64,000 nucleotides of DNA from Sipunculus nudus (Eukaryota > Annelida > Sipuncula > Golfingiida > Sipunculidae). Positions 48,288-61,601 of this stretch are shown piece after piece. Numbering within the stretch: position 1 is the stretch's first letter; each line of letters begins with the position of its first letter. The notes under the pieces were generated by a model. The model made no database searches and was not told the origin of the DNA. It worked only from the letters and a program-made list of their open reading frames with translations. The position numbers were made by a program, and so were the translations under genes. The DNA lies in assembly GCA_026874595.1 (NCBI GenBank), contig CM049313.1, positions 14,071,508 through 14,135,507 of the forward strand, in the 5' to 3' direction.

Positions 48288-48471
48288 ACACACACTAGTA
48301 AAATATGCTGTAACTTGGCAAATAATGTACTATTTTAAGTTTTGTAATGTTGGTAATAGTTCATTAAATAGCTTGCCTCCCTTGATAACATAATACGACT
48401 CGCAGGTCCTGTCATTGAAATGACCAGCTACAGCAAGTGGTGAGCTCAACACAATCTCCTGAGAAAGTTCC

Positions 48472-48675
48472 TTGCCCACTGAAGCTGACAAGCTGTCCAG
48501 TTTGCCTCAAGCAAGACCAGTAAAACCCACAAAACCTGCTTACAATGAATTAGTGCAGCCCATGTTTAATTCACAAGAAAAAATGAAAAAGCAGTCAAGA
48601 CCCATACAAAATAGCCTAAATTCCCTGAGTACAGCTTTAATTAAAATACTGTTGCCCATCGACGTGGATATTTAA
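48472..48675 (+). CDS. Possible short coding fragment, unrecognised
   Basis: A plus-strand open stretch of about 67 codons, rich in Lys, Pro and Ser (KLSSLPQARPVKPTKPAYNE) followed by a helix-like end (NSLNSLSTALIKILLP). The style recalls gag-like ORFs of some mobile elements, but no diagnostic motif is present. It is part of the same extra segment. Confidence 0.2.
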   Translation: MPTEADKLSSLPQARPVKPTKPAYNELVQPMFNSQEKMKKQSRPIQNSLNSLSTALIKILLPIDVDI

Positions 48676-49403
48676 TATATATTAATGTTATATGTATATG
48701 AAAGCCTATGCCACAGTGATAGCAGGTCTGTGAACATTGTGACGTGTGTGCGTGTTTTCCACATACATAGTCAAAAGTTTCCATACCTGTATGAACGTTT
48801 CTTCGATCGCTGGCGTACTGAAATGTCTGGATTTTTGTGGCAATACTTTGCTTGATAAACTAGCAATATTCAAACAAATTATAAGGGCCCTCGTTGGTGT
48901 ACATCTGTTACAGATGATGTTGTATCTAGACAAAGAAATACTGTCACCAACGCTATACCTACTATTAGTTATTTGTCAAGAGTTTTCAGTTGTTTTGGTG
49001 AGAGGAGGCGTTCTTTCCATTATTGTCTAGTTATATATTTTTTACATATAAAACACTGTTTGCAACACCTGTGATTCTTGTTGGATGTATAACTCCCACA
49101 CGCAATAATGAAAAACTCATCTACCCGTGACAAATCTACAGGCTTTGTAACAATTTGTATTATCTGAACAGCTGGAGAACGTGTTGTTCGCCTACTACTT
49201 CTATATACAAGGGGTTGTTATGTTTTGATACAGCATATGTTCATTATATTAGAAATGCATTTAAGTTTTTGAATAAATGTCAACCTTATATAGGTCTATT
49301 CAGTTTAACGTTTGGGATGGTAGGTCATTTTTCCGTTTGCGTGTATTACTATGCAGAATTTCAGAATATGGATAGATTTTCACAGAAGTAATATATGACT
49401 GTT

Positions 49404-49519
<116 letters not shown>

Positions 49520-52500
49520 CTTTCCGCAGACAGAAAGTGTAGGTGGCTATTTCTTTCACCTAGGGTTCATAGAAGATGGGCATTTAATACAAACATGACC
49601 CATAATCGTTCCTAGTTCCGAAGTTCAAATTTACCAGATACATCTTATACATGACAAGCATTTTATGTTTTGAATCCTCTTGAAGTGTGCTTGGAACAGA
49701 TCGACTGTAAATTCTCAATCAGCCTCTTGGACTAATTTAATTATATGTTGGGTCCATTAAAACGATCACGAGTGCGCCCGTGTCTAGAGAGGTTTGAAGC
49801 TATAGTTCAAGGATAACATGGTTACACAATCTGCTAAAATATGATTAAGTTTATGATGGACATGGAAGTAATTTGCAGCATTTACCAATAACAGAGGTAT
49901 TGCTCAATTCTAATTTCCTAATCGTTTACGTACTTATAAATTGAGAGAGTCCTACCTTACCGAATAATATTCGAGTTTCTCTTTCGTCCTTCGAACTTGA
50001 CAAACCATAGTAATGTGACATTAGGCTTTTAGGTTTAGAGTGGAGAGATAGTTATATATTCTTAATTACGAACTTCCGAAAATATTTTTATTGTAACCAT
50101 TAACCTGTTGTGATTCTAGGTTTCGAAACATAAAAGGGCCATTTCTCGAAAAGTTAACCTTGTTTTAACTACGATCATTCATTTTCATAACTAAGGGAAA
50201 AGGGGAAATAACAAAATAAAATCAGATTACAAAGAAAATCCATACAATATGATATATCAAAACTTTTGATTTATAATTGTGCACACATACAAATCTGAAT
50301 TTATTGATGAATTGGACATAATTGCACTCAATAAGAAAGTAACTCATCCAAATACAATCACATTTACATCTGCCTTGTTTAGTAAAAAAAGGAGTAAGAT
50401 GGTGTTGATTTTAGGATCATTACTTATATTAAGGAAGTAACAGTCGATTTCGTGACAAAACCATCTTATACGATTTCCCTCAGCCGCAAACTTGGTACTT
50501 TGACGCCTTTTGATGAAAAGGGACATATCTAAAAAAAATCAGCCTTGATTCAATTGCCAACTTTGATTTTCAGAAACTTAGGACCTATGGATACAGAAAA
50601 AATAGGGATTGGATTGGAAAATTCTCCCCGGGGGTGGGGGGGGGGGCTAAACCCGTACTTGCACATGGACTATAAGTATGCTGATAGCAGGTACACGTGA
50701 GCATATCAAGGTTACAATTTGCAAATTAATCCTGATCCTTTCAGTTTTATGATGTCAACAGAACAAATGTTCTAAATCTTATATGTTTATATAACAAACA
50801 GCGAACCATTTACCACAATCGTGAGCTATTTTTAATGAAAATGTGTCTATATACATCATAAATGGCTATCGTTTATAACCAATGAAATAACGGTTTCTGG
50901 TCAAAGCTGCGCAAAAAAATGTTTGCACACGGAACATATTTTTAATATTACTAGCGTTGCCACCTTAGGGTATTTTTTAAAATGATTTTACATAAATTTT
51001 GATTGTGAAATGATGTTGCACCAGAGTATTGTATTAGACACGTCGCAGGTTAAGATCTTAGGCTACGTAATCACCGCAGGTGTAGATCGTTGCTGTAAAT
51101 CCCTGGTCGATTAAACTGTATTGTAATAATCTTTAACCAAATCACGGTGTGAGTGTCAAAGCCAGTCATGGCTCAAAACAATTTTACGTTCGAAGTCAAG
51201 TTTTCGAAAATCTGACTGTGTATTGCTATCTCAGAGCCAAATTGATGACACGGAAAACTCAACATGATGAACCCCATCGGATGGTCAGGGCGTGATTTTA
51301 TGGGGAAGCTTAAAAGATCAACCATTGAAAGATCAATACAACCGGGCAGTATGACGTCGAAACACTTCCAGGTGATTTGATAAATATGCGCCTTAATGAC
51401 TGAGCGACCATAGCCTTAAGTAACCTTAAATATTAAGTAGATACGCTAACCGGGCTATCTGTTATTCTTCACGTGCGAGATACAGCCACTCAAGTCATCC
51501 TCGGAATCACATTCGGTAATTGGGGGGGAAAGTTTATTTTCTGAATGTTTCTACTTTCGGTTTATAGAGGTTGACTTCGGTAACTCGATTCCCTTGCCTT
51601 TCACTTATTGTGCGTGTGCCGATTTTACGCCCCCGTGGGCAGTTAAAGTACTAACCTAGATTTACCAATGGCGATGTCATTTGACCTTTCCCATCTGTGA
51701 ATTTATTAAAAAAGGTCACGCACTTTCTGAGACAGGTTAGGCTGATCCTTACCAATCAAGCTCTGCAATATATCCAATATTTTTATATATTAATTATGTA
51801 GGTCGAGAAGTGACACGTTGTTCCTTCAGTAAAATGGCGTTCGGAAAAAAATCGGAAAAATTGGCGCTCTACTGTAACTTTTTTTTATACACGTCTACAA
51901 AGTACCATTTTGAGAGATTTATTTGTTGGAATTTACTCTATAGTCATGACCAGAATAACCGAGTAAAACACAACAAATTCAACGTTGATCAAAAACTATC
52001 GTCTTTAAGGAACAGGGATATAGAACTTCAACCAGTTCTACACAATATGTCGTTTTCCCATCGAAGTCATGACAAGAAATGGACAGGCATAGGCTTAGAT
52101 AGGGCCAACACGTCGTGCTCGGTGCATTTTTTATTTCATTAATTTGCACCTACATATATCATTCCAGAATATGATTTCCCTACTTAAATTGTGCTCGGTT
52201 TGAATTTGTTTTTGTTGGTTATTTTTTACACGAAAATGTATTCAAAAGAAATATGTTTTTATGAATTTATCACTTAACTAGGTATTCAAAAATTACATTA
52301 AAAGGATCGTTTAGTCCCAACATATATTTCCGAGATGTTCAACTTACTTTTCGGAAGCCTGGAGGTGACGACAGAAAGTAATGACCTTCAGCTGCTCCAT
52401 CGTATATTATTTTATTTACTTCAAGCTATGCAGGATAAAGCTTTTAGGTGACAGATTCTTTGTTTAAACAGAGAGAAATGATTTTTTTAATTCTGCAGGT

Positions 52501-52879
52501 AGATGGCAACACCGTTATACAGGTGGAGTTAAATATAACGTGTTTATATATCTTATTATATTTAAGTACCTTTTTATTATACGTTATGATTTTATGTGTA
52601 TCAACGCATGATGATGGTAAACGTTCAACTGTGAAACCAGTAAAAATCAGTAAATTTGGAAATAAAACGTGTACGTAATGTTGATTCAGATCTGAGTTTA
52701 TACTGATCAGAGGAGCATGAATTTATGCATTTTATACATGAATTTGAATTTCAATATTTGTACAAACAATTTCTTTTATTTTTATTTGAATTAAACAAAA
52801 AACTAAGAAATATCCTGTGCCCCTTTGTCTGTGCCCTTCCTTCGTCACGTTCCTTTGTGATCACCTATAGAGTTGTTAT

Positions 52880-53993
52880 AAGATAAGATAAGATATAGTT
52901 TATTGCTATATATATTTAATAAAATCATCACATCACATACAATAGTATTTGGCTTGACTGGCTTGCTTAAACAAACACATTAAAAAAGAAGTAATAAAAT
53001 AAAAAATCGTGTATAGAAAAAAAAAGTATGACTAAGAATGTTTGACTAGATAATTGTGCTGCAAGTGATATATTTAATTCCCAAACGGCTGACGCGTAAG
53101 TGCTGATTTGAGTTTTTTGGAATTGCCTGATAGCGACCTATAGCGAACCCCCGATTTCAAATAGTGCGCCGAATGACTTTAGTCTTCTATAATTTCGTTT
53201 GCTTTATTCAACAATCATGTTTGAAATAAGGAGTCAACTGTGGGTAAAGGAACCCAAATGATCCTCTCAGCTGTTCTAACTACCCTCGAAACACGGTTCC
53301 TTTCCTCGACCGTGATACTGCCTCCCCATACAGTGACTGACAACATAAGGACTCCCTGAAATACCGCCCGATAAAACTTAAATAAAATCGGTTGACTGAG
53401 CCCGAACTCTTTTAGGTTCCTTAGAAAGAATCAACGTTTTTGTGCCTTCTTTACGCAGTAATTTACATTTTCGTCCCATTTCAAATCAGAAGAAATAAAA
53501 ATTCCTAAAAATTTAAAACAGTCAACGATTTCAACCTCGGAGCCTTCAATTACTAAGGGTAATATTTTAGTTTTCTTCCGGCTAAAATCAATTATCATCT
53601 CCTTGGTTTTCTTTACATTTAACTTCAGATTAATTTCAGAGCACCACGAAGTTAAAGTTTTAATTTGCGGTAATCACTTTCGTTATTTCCCCGGATGAGC
53701 CCAATGAGGCAATCATCAGAAGTAGAGATACAGTCATAGGTGAATAGAGAGTACAACTTTGGTGAAAGCACACAACCTTGGGGTGCTCCAGTGTTTAAGA
53801 CCAATTCTTCGAAATAATGTTATCAATCTTAACCACTTGAGGCCGATTTGTTAAAAAGTCTAAGATCCAGTTACACATGTTAATATTAAGACCCAGTTTT
53901 GATAGTTTTCCGATTAATTTATGGGGAAGGATAGTGTTAAAGGCTGAACTGAAATCAATGAATAAAACCCTTACATGGTAGATTCTTGTAAGT
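52880..53993 (-). mobile_element. 5'-truncated CR1/Rex1-like LINE
   Basis: Inserted between CCTATAGAGTTGTTAT and ATTTAACC(G/T)CCT, which are nearly adjacent in unit B (about 38082-38105). On the minus strand it encodes reverse transcriptase pieces: [12 protein letters not shown] near 53940-53970, then after a frame change GAPQGCVLSPKLYSLFTYD (about 53740-53790), and later KKTKEMIIDFSRKK and FKFLGI. These are typical of CR1/Rex1-type elements. The catalytic FADD region is degenerate (SDD only, with apparent loss before it). The 3' end carries a (TCTTA)n-like tail at 52880-52895, as CR1/L2/Rex1 elements use short tandem tails. It is non-functional. Confidence 0.8.
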
Positions 53994-54229
53994 CGAGACT
54001 ATTTAACCGCCTGCTAATCTTTCTTTATGATAAAAATCAATTTTAAGCCAGCATAACAAATTAATAAAAACAACTTCTCAGTTAAACAATAAAATATTAA
54101 AATAAAATGTATTCTGACTTTTTAGAAATAACGTCGAGACAGTTCTGCTAATACTTTTTTTTAACTAGATCCTCAAGAGGTAACCAAGTTAAAAAATTTG
54201 ACAACAAAGTACAAGTCACCACCTGTACT

Positions 54230-54598
54230 TTATCGGACAAGGTGACCCGTGAATGTGTTGTATGAGCCCCCATGACGGCTTTATTGTTTTCCGTGTTTTC
54301 CTCGACATAAAACAACTTGGACCACATCTCCCTTCTTGAGTCTGAGCATGGCAGCCTGGGCTGTTGTGGCATTAGAACCTTGACCCCATGCACGCGCTTC
54401 CATTTGCGAGTTTTTCAGTACTTTCAGGCATCCATACTTTCCTTTACTCAAGCCATAAACATGGAATATGTAAAGTCCAGATAAAGGTGCGGCAAAAGAG
54501 TGATTCATGGCGTTGTATCCTTTCCCCTCGTTCAGGTGCACGTCGTTGTAGGGAATCCTGAACTCCTTGTCGGTAGAAACGCCTTACACGAAACGCCA
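54230..54598 (-). pseudogene. C1q-domain exon, broken (copy C)
   Basis: This minus-strand copy is closer to B than to A1. The middle is well kept (VRLNEG-type, FAAPLSGLYIFHVYGLSKG, LRLKKGDVVQVVLC). Lesions against copy B are a deletion of about 17 bases near the 5' end, which shifts the frame after the first few codons, and an in-frame TAA at 54281-54283 where B has a phenylalanine codon. In-frame sequence after that stop still encodes SYNTFTGHLVR. The acceptor CTGCAG is intact at about 54599-54604, but the downstream AATAAA is lost. It lies in a unit that also took a CR1/Rex1-like LINE insertion 3' of the exon. Confidence 0.85.
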
Positions 54599-57500
54599 CT
54601 GCAGACAATATATCATCAAGACACGAGTTATTTATACACGTATGTATCCATATGTTTCATGTATGTGTGTGGGCGTGTAGCCATGACTGTATATGGTATT
54701 TTTTAATCTATGAATCTGAAATTATAGTAGTTTTTCTGGGTTTTTTCTTCATTCAAATAGTTGAATATTTTTGTTCTCATCCACAAGTGTGAGATATTCG
54801 GATTACCATGCTAACAAGAGAAAATATAAAAAACATGCTATTCTTTCGCAAAGTATGTTTGAACAAATAGCAATGAAACTGAATTTGCAGAATTCATGCT
54901 ACTACCTGTTGGATGTTGAGAGGACACCAATCGCATTATGGACTGATGTAACAAAAATGAATGCATGATATTAGTTTTTACAAGTACATAGTAAAGGCAT
55001 GGGGGTTATATAAAGATAATGAAAACAGACAAATATACGTTAAGGCATAGACTTGAATTGAGATGCACTTTACTCTTTTTAAATTTGTTGTATAATGCTT
55101 TATAGGGATTGCCAAAACAGAAGGAATCAGGGAAATTGTACGTTCTATATGAAATAAGACAAGTAGTCACATGTCTCGTTAGAGGCGGGCTAGGTAGCCA
55201 AGACACCATGATATTCAGGCCTTTTTTAAAATGAACTCGTCTTCTGTTTCACGATTGTGTTGGGTGGCAGGCTGCCGCTAGGCCATGGGAGGGTTAGGTT
55301 GTTAAGTATACAACCCCATGGAAACTAAATGTCCAGCGAAAGTGTAGGTGCTATGAGGTTGATCTTCAGGTAACGCCACTTTAACAAGTGTCAAGCCAGT
55401 ATTGAGTGGGGTATAACAGTTATCTTCATTCAACTCCAAGGAAACCAGTTTTACTGCCAGCTTGCTTGAGGTATGATTATTTTTCTATATGTATCGCTAC
55501 GGAAACAAGGAGTACAACCAGGTGGCCGGGAGGAATAACTTTGACTAACCTACAACGTCATGAAAACTACGAATACCGAACTGCATATAAAATTGCGTGT
55601 TTTGGAAACCAGATCTATTCAAAGATTCGAAACTTATTTCATGAAAGTTTTCAATTAACTAGGAAATATTTAATGCGATGTCCTTTCATAAAGAAGAATT
55701 TATAAAGATTTATGGTATAGCGTTCGTAGTATATTATATAGAATTTTACACGCACAAAATTTTAGTCAAGCATATTCCTTGGTCAAATAATTTACATACC
55801 TGCTCAGCACGTTGCCCATCGAGTATCTGGGCATATCATAAGCAAACCATATCGAATAACATAAATACAAACATCATCTCTTTGTGGATTAATGAAATAA
55901 AAATTAGATTGCTCTGTTAAGACATCATTTAGTCTTATCGTTTAATATATTAACATTCGGTATCAACATTTTTCATATAAAATTACAAAACAGATTAAAA
56001 AAAGACTGACACAGTAACAAAGTGACTCATTAGCAAATAATCAGTTATCAGTATGCTTTTTATAAATAACAAAGGTTTGTCCATCATTCAATGTTTCCAA
56101 AATCTATATAAAACGCACATCGTTTGCCATTTCGCTTTTGATGTTAGGACATTTAAGAATACGGTCTGCACCATATCATCGGTATATCGCGATACAGTGA
56201 TTTTAATATAGCGTATTGCAATATAGTTATTAGATATTGATATTTTTCGATATTCTGTTAAATGTGTCTACAACTGAACCTTGTACAAAAAAATTAATGT
56301 TACTGTTAAAAATTAAGACATCTAAATGGGATTGGATTCATTACAGACTTAAACTGAAAACCACTAACACGTCTCTAAACTTTTTTGCAGGAATGATGAA
56401 GTAGGCCTGATATACCATAGATCACTTATTTATAAAATATTTGTTACATATCACAATTCATACCTAAGTGCGCTACGAAATATTCTAAAAGATACTACAA
56501 TATGAAATTGGTAACCGATGCTGCACCCTAATATATATGACAGGTTATTCAATTATTAAGATGTTCATTAAGAAATTCAAGTCGTAAACGAAATAATTCC
56601 TTATCCGTGATAGGTTTTGTAAAAGTACACTTTGGTCGGGTTTTTCATCTAAAGTTACAGTGAGGTTGTCTTTATTACTACGCCATAACCCTGAAACCTT
56701 GAATATATTCAAGCCAATATTATAAAAGGCAAAATGGTGCTGGTATGCACTCTTTTTTATGACACTTAGTGTACATAATTCATGTATTTCCGACATTAAC
56801 TGTCTCTTGAATATACCCCCTGTTCCCTTGGACGCTTCCCGAACATAGCTTCCCTTTTCCAAAGCTGCAGATCAATTGACAGGAGATAGATACAAAGTTC
56901 CTAGAAGCTCAAGCTGAGATTTTGCACGTATGACTTCCCAAAGTCTTTTACCTCAGATGTGAAGGTAACAAACAAGAGGTGAACTGAAATGATGACCTAA
57001 GCTATACCTAGTTCATATTAGCATGTATTATGGAGCATTGCAGGATATATTTCATCCAATGGATACCAAATGGAGGATATCTCTTTATAACTAAGATTAA
57101 GAGTTAAGACCAGTCATTGATACACATTACCTGCGGTTAATCTTGATAACTGAACAATAATTATATATTTTCCTCATGCATATTCAAAATTGCTGTTCCC
57201 TGTATAATTGTTCCTTCGATGGCTAGGGTATTGATTCTCTGAACCTCTGTGGTAATACGTTGCTTGATCAGCTGGCAATATTCAGACATATTCTGAATGC
57301 CCTGCAGTGTACATCTGGCACATATGGAGGTGTATCTAACCATATTACGCTGTCACCTACGCAAAACCTCCTATTAGTTACATGTCTAGAATATTGTATT
57401 GTTTGGGTGAAAGGTGGTGGTTTATGCATTATTGTCTAGTTATAAAAACATGTTTGCAACATCTGGGATGTATAACTCCTACATACAGTTATTGAAAATC

Positions 57501-57859
57501 TCCCTTGTCTCATCTACTGGCTTTGTCACAATTGATATTATTTTGAGCTGTAACACGTGTAGTTCGCCTACTATTTCTTTATGCAAAGGGGTTTCTATGT
57601 TTTGGTTTTGCATGTGTTCATTATATTAGAAATGCATTAATGTTTTTCTTAAATGCCCCCTTATATTCGTCTATTCAGTTTTCCGTTTGGAATAGTAGGT
57701 CATTTATCCGTATGTCCGTGCGTGTATCAGTATGTAGATTTTCAGAATATGGATAGGTTTTCACAAAACATGAGTGGTCGGGGGGGGGGGGAAGCAAAAT
57801 TGTTGACTACATCTGTGAGGCAATTTATATGGATACAGAGGTTATATATGACTGTTTGT

Positions 57860-57877
57860 ATATATATATATATATTT

Positions 57878-57926
<49 letters not shown>
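57860..57926. repeat. (TA)n microsatellite
   Basis: A TA tract with a TTTTGTG interruption in unit C, at the place homologous to 49408 and to the solo-LTR site in unit A. Confidence 0.95.
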
Positions 57927-57928
<2 letters not shown>

Positions 57929-59240
57929 ACTTTCCACAAACAGAAGGTGTAGGTGGCTATTTTTTGCTCTTAGGGTTCATAGAAGATGGGCATTTATTAG
58001 AAACATGACCCTTAATCGTTTCTATAGCCGAAGCTCAAATATATCAGATACATCAAACATATAGACTGTTCATTCTCACTCAACCCCTATTGTACTAAGT
58101 TAATTATTTGTTGGGTTCCATTCGAAAGATCACTATTCCACGCGTGTGTAGACAGTTATGAAACTTTATTTCAAAGAAAATCATTGGTAAACAGTCTGCT
58201 TAAAATATGATGAAGTTTATCAATGGATATGGAAGTAATTCAACAGCATACGACTACAGGGGTAGTGCAGAAGATTAATTTCATAATCGTTTACCTAAAT
58301 CTCTATTGAGCGAGTCCTCCCTTACTGAATAGTACACGAATTCTTCTATCTTTCTTCGAACTTACTAAATCATAGAAATGTGACATGGGGCTTAATTTAA
58401 GATTCAGAGAGGAAAGGTTTTTTATATATTCTTCATCGAAAAATCTGCCTTGTTTCAACTACTAACATTCATTTTTATAATTAAGGTAGCATGGAAAAAA
58501 ACTTCTGTTTAAAATTATGCACACATGCAAATATATATTTATTTGTGAATTAGAAATAAATGCACCTTATAAGCATGTAACTCATCTAAATACAAACACA
58601 TTTACATCTGCCTTGTTTAGTAATAAAAAGGAGTAAAAAGGTGTTGATTTCATGATTATAAATGACATTAAGGAAGTAACATTCAGTTTCGTGACCATAC
58701 CTCCTTATCTGATTTCCCTCATCCGCAAACTCGGATCTTTCACGCCTTTTGATGAAAAGGGACATCTGTCGAAAAATCAGCCTCGTTTCAATTGCCAACT
58801 TTGATTTTTAGAAACTAAGGACCTATGGGTACAAAAAATTAGGGATTGAATATTCTCCCCTGGAGGGGAGGGGGAAGCTAAACCCGTTTTGGCACAAGGA
58901 ATATAAATATACTGCTATCAGGTACACGTGAGCATATCAAGGTTCCAATATGACAACTAATCCTGATCCTTTAAGTAACATGATCTCTTGAGAACAAATG
59001 TTCTAAATCCTATATATTTTTATTTAACAAACAGCGAACCATTTACAATAATTTAAATACTAAATATTTACAATTTTAAGTAGGCACACTAACAAGGCTA
59101 TGTGTTATTCTTCACGTGCGAGTTACAGCCACTTAGAAAGTTATTCTCAAAGTCACGTTCGGTTATTCTGGGAATATATATATTCTGAATGTTTCTAATT
59201 TTGGTTAATAGAGCTTAATTTCGGATCTTCGATTAAGATT

Positions 59241-61247
59241 TCGAAAAAACGATTTTTTGAAAAAGAGATACTGAAATTCGAGGCTAAACTTCTTAATTGA
59301 TGATGGACCCAGCATTTGTTTTTTTTATAGCTAGGTATAGACCTCCATGCACAGCAAACACCCTGAAAATTGAGGTAGAACCTTTAAAGCAATTACCTCC
59401 AAGGAGATGTGATGTTTTTGTTAGCCTGTCCGTATGTCCACCTGTCTTTCTCTCATTATATACAATTATTTCATGTAACAAAATCTAATATAGTTTTTTT
59501 TATTCTTTTGATTACGCTAGCTTACAAGTCTAATGCCATGTAGAAATAGCCTCCTTCTTTTATTTAAATTCAAATTGTTTCAATAATTGTACGGCTTTAA
59601 AAAGTCGATATACTAGTTATATACCATATACGTTTTTGAATAACATATATTTAGACTGTGCAGAAAAATATGTCATATTCGGTTGATGCTTATCATTCAT
59701 ACTTAGTTAAATTAGTCATTCGCAAAAACGAAACAAAAACGTTGAGAGTATACTGACTGTTCAAAAGATAGCGAAACTATAGGATTTAAGCCAAATTGAC
59801 TTGATATGTCTTGTTTATTAACTAGATATTTGCATTCTAAAGTCCGTGTCCCTGTTGTAGGATGCTTCAAAAACCGTGTTTGCATCACTTATTTTGGCCC
59901 ATATTTCAAAATTTAATCGTACATAGGTGACTTTATATTTGTGAATATTCCTTGACGTTCAGCTCGGTCAGCATAGTTGACTTATTAAGTGAATATGTCA
60001 TACATATTTAGATTTTTTGATAACAATTTATATATTTTGTGTGTTCTAGTAGTTTTTTTAATAACATTTCAAACTTTCACAATAATAGCCTAAATTATTC
60101 AATCATATATCTAAAACAACACTGGGCACCGATACTTTCCTGTTTGAGTCAACTTGATTGATTTGACTTGGGTCCCTGAGGTTGTTATTACTTCCCAATC
60201 TGCTGAGCACTAGATTCGGGATTACCTAGAATTATCTAGGATTACCCTAGCGTGATCATTTCGATATTATACATTTCTTTCCGGGAAACCCAGACAGCTT
60301 AGAACATAGGTTGATTAAATGATCAACCTAAATGATTCCCGAAAATATACAGGTAAAAATGAACCTGTGACCTCTTTTTCGTTAAGAAATGTAGTTTTTG
60401 ACCAATAAGAATACACCAAAAAAGGGGACCCTTAGGGTCCAACTGCAGGGGAAGGGTATATTGCCGGGTATTGTGTGGCCAGTCCCGTGAAGAAGCTAAC
60501 TCCCCAAACCCGTAAGTTAGCAACTTCTAGTACGTGATACGGAACCACTCTATATACGTCATTGTGGTAATTGGGCAAGGTGAATGTTAGCAATGGCTAG
60601 CGGTGTGATATTGTGCAACAGACCTTCGAGTGATTGTGACGCCGGGAATTCGATTGTGTGCAAGTGGAAGGGCCAAATTGGTGTGCAACTGTAAGTCAGG
60701 GCATATGACTGACACTGATTGCAAAACTGGCCCACTGTAATGGCCGTTTCTCCGGAAGTTCAGTGAAAAACATACAGAATAACAAGAATAATTAAAAGGC
60801 CATTATTTTATTAATATAGTTTCATTGATAATCCACTTATTAAGGCAAAATACTAACATCCGTACGCTACAGCCATCGATATGAATCAAATGTAAACACC
60901 AGGCAAATAATAGTTATTGTAATTTGAAAATATACAATCTAACCACACTGGCATTCAATCTGCAAATTTCCAGCTCTTATAGTCACTTAAGTCACTATAG
61001 CATTGAAGAAGTGAATAATATCAGACCACTAGTTAGATAAAACTATTGAGCAAACGTGCTCTATTCAAGATATTTGCATAAGAGGAGATTTCTAAATTTT
61101 AAGAAATGTCCTGAGCGCCCGTCCTAATAATAATTTTGGACACTTCAGTTTATAGCTTAGATTTTAGTCGTTTTAACTGAACCAGATACGTTATGTCTTC
61201 ATTAATAAATGCACGTTTCAGACCATCTAAGAGATAAACGCCATCGT

Positions 61248-61309
<62 letters not shown>

Positions 61310-61324
61310 TACAATATTTGATTT
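59241..61324. other. Unique interval without a recognised gene
   Basis: It separates unit C from the right copy of the 24.9-kb block. Short frames at 59293-59488 and 60323-60523 have no recognisable domain. A (TA)n tract ends it. Confidence 0.5.
61250..61306. repeat. (TA)n microsatellite
   Basis: An uninterrupted TA run just left of the right segmental duplication block. Confidence 0.95.
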
Positions 61325-61558
61325 ATTCTAACATAGAAAGTATATTATAAATAGGTACATTTGAAAGAAATCTTTCTATTTCCAAATGTGACTGCCGATA
61401 AAAATTATATGTTTTTATATTAAATCCTCTCTGTCTATCTGATATAAAAGGATTATCATGCATTAATTATTATTAATAAATAAAAAAACGATTGCAACGT
61501 AGCAAAAGTTTTCGAAATTTGTGAGCTTGAAAAGCATTGTCAGGTCTAAAGAACCCCT

Positions 61559-61601
<43 letters not shown>

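Larger units (their letters stand above)
47720..48730. other. Extra ~1-kb segment in unit B2, origin unknown
   Basis: Unit A passes from its equivalent of GATAACTGA (33030) to TTTTCCACATACCAGTC (33050) within a few bases. Here about 1 kb intervenes, so this is an insertion or a segment lost elsewhere. It holds an A-rich stretch near 47900, a short minus open stretch (48132-48287) and a plus open stretch (48472-48675). No terminal repeats are clear. Confidence 0.5.
52494..59240 (+). repeat. C1q-linked segmental unit C, non-coding body
   Basis: It starts at GTAGATGGCAACACCGTTAT (52500) like unit B, contains the broken C1q exon and repeats the landmark series to about 59240, ending after the ATTCTTCACGTGCGAGTTAC and TTCTGAATGTTTCTA motifs. 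It lacks the stretch equivalent to 41.0-41.75 kb of unit B and contains a LINE insertion at 52880-53993. No intact gene is recognised. Confidence 0.85.
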
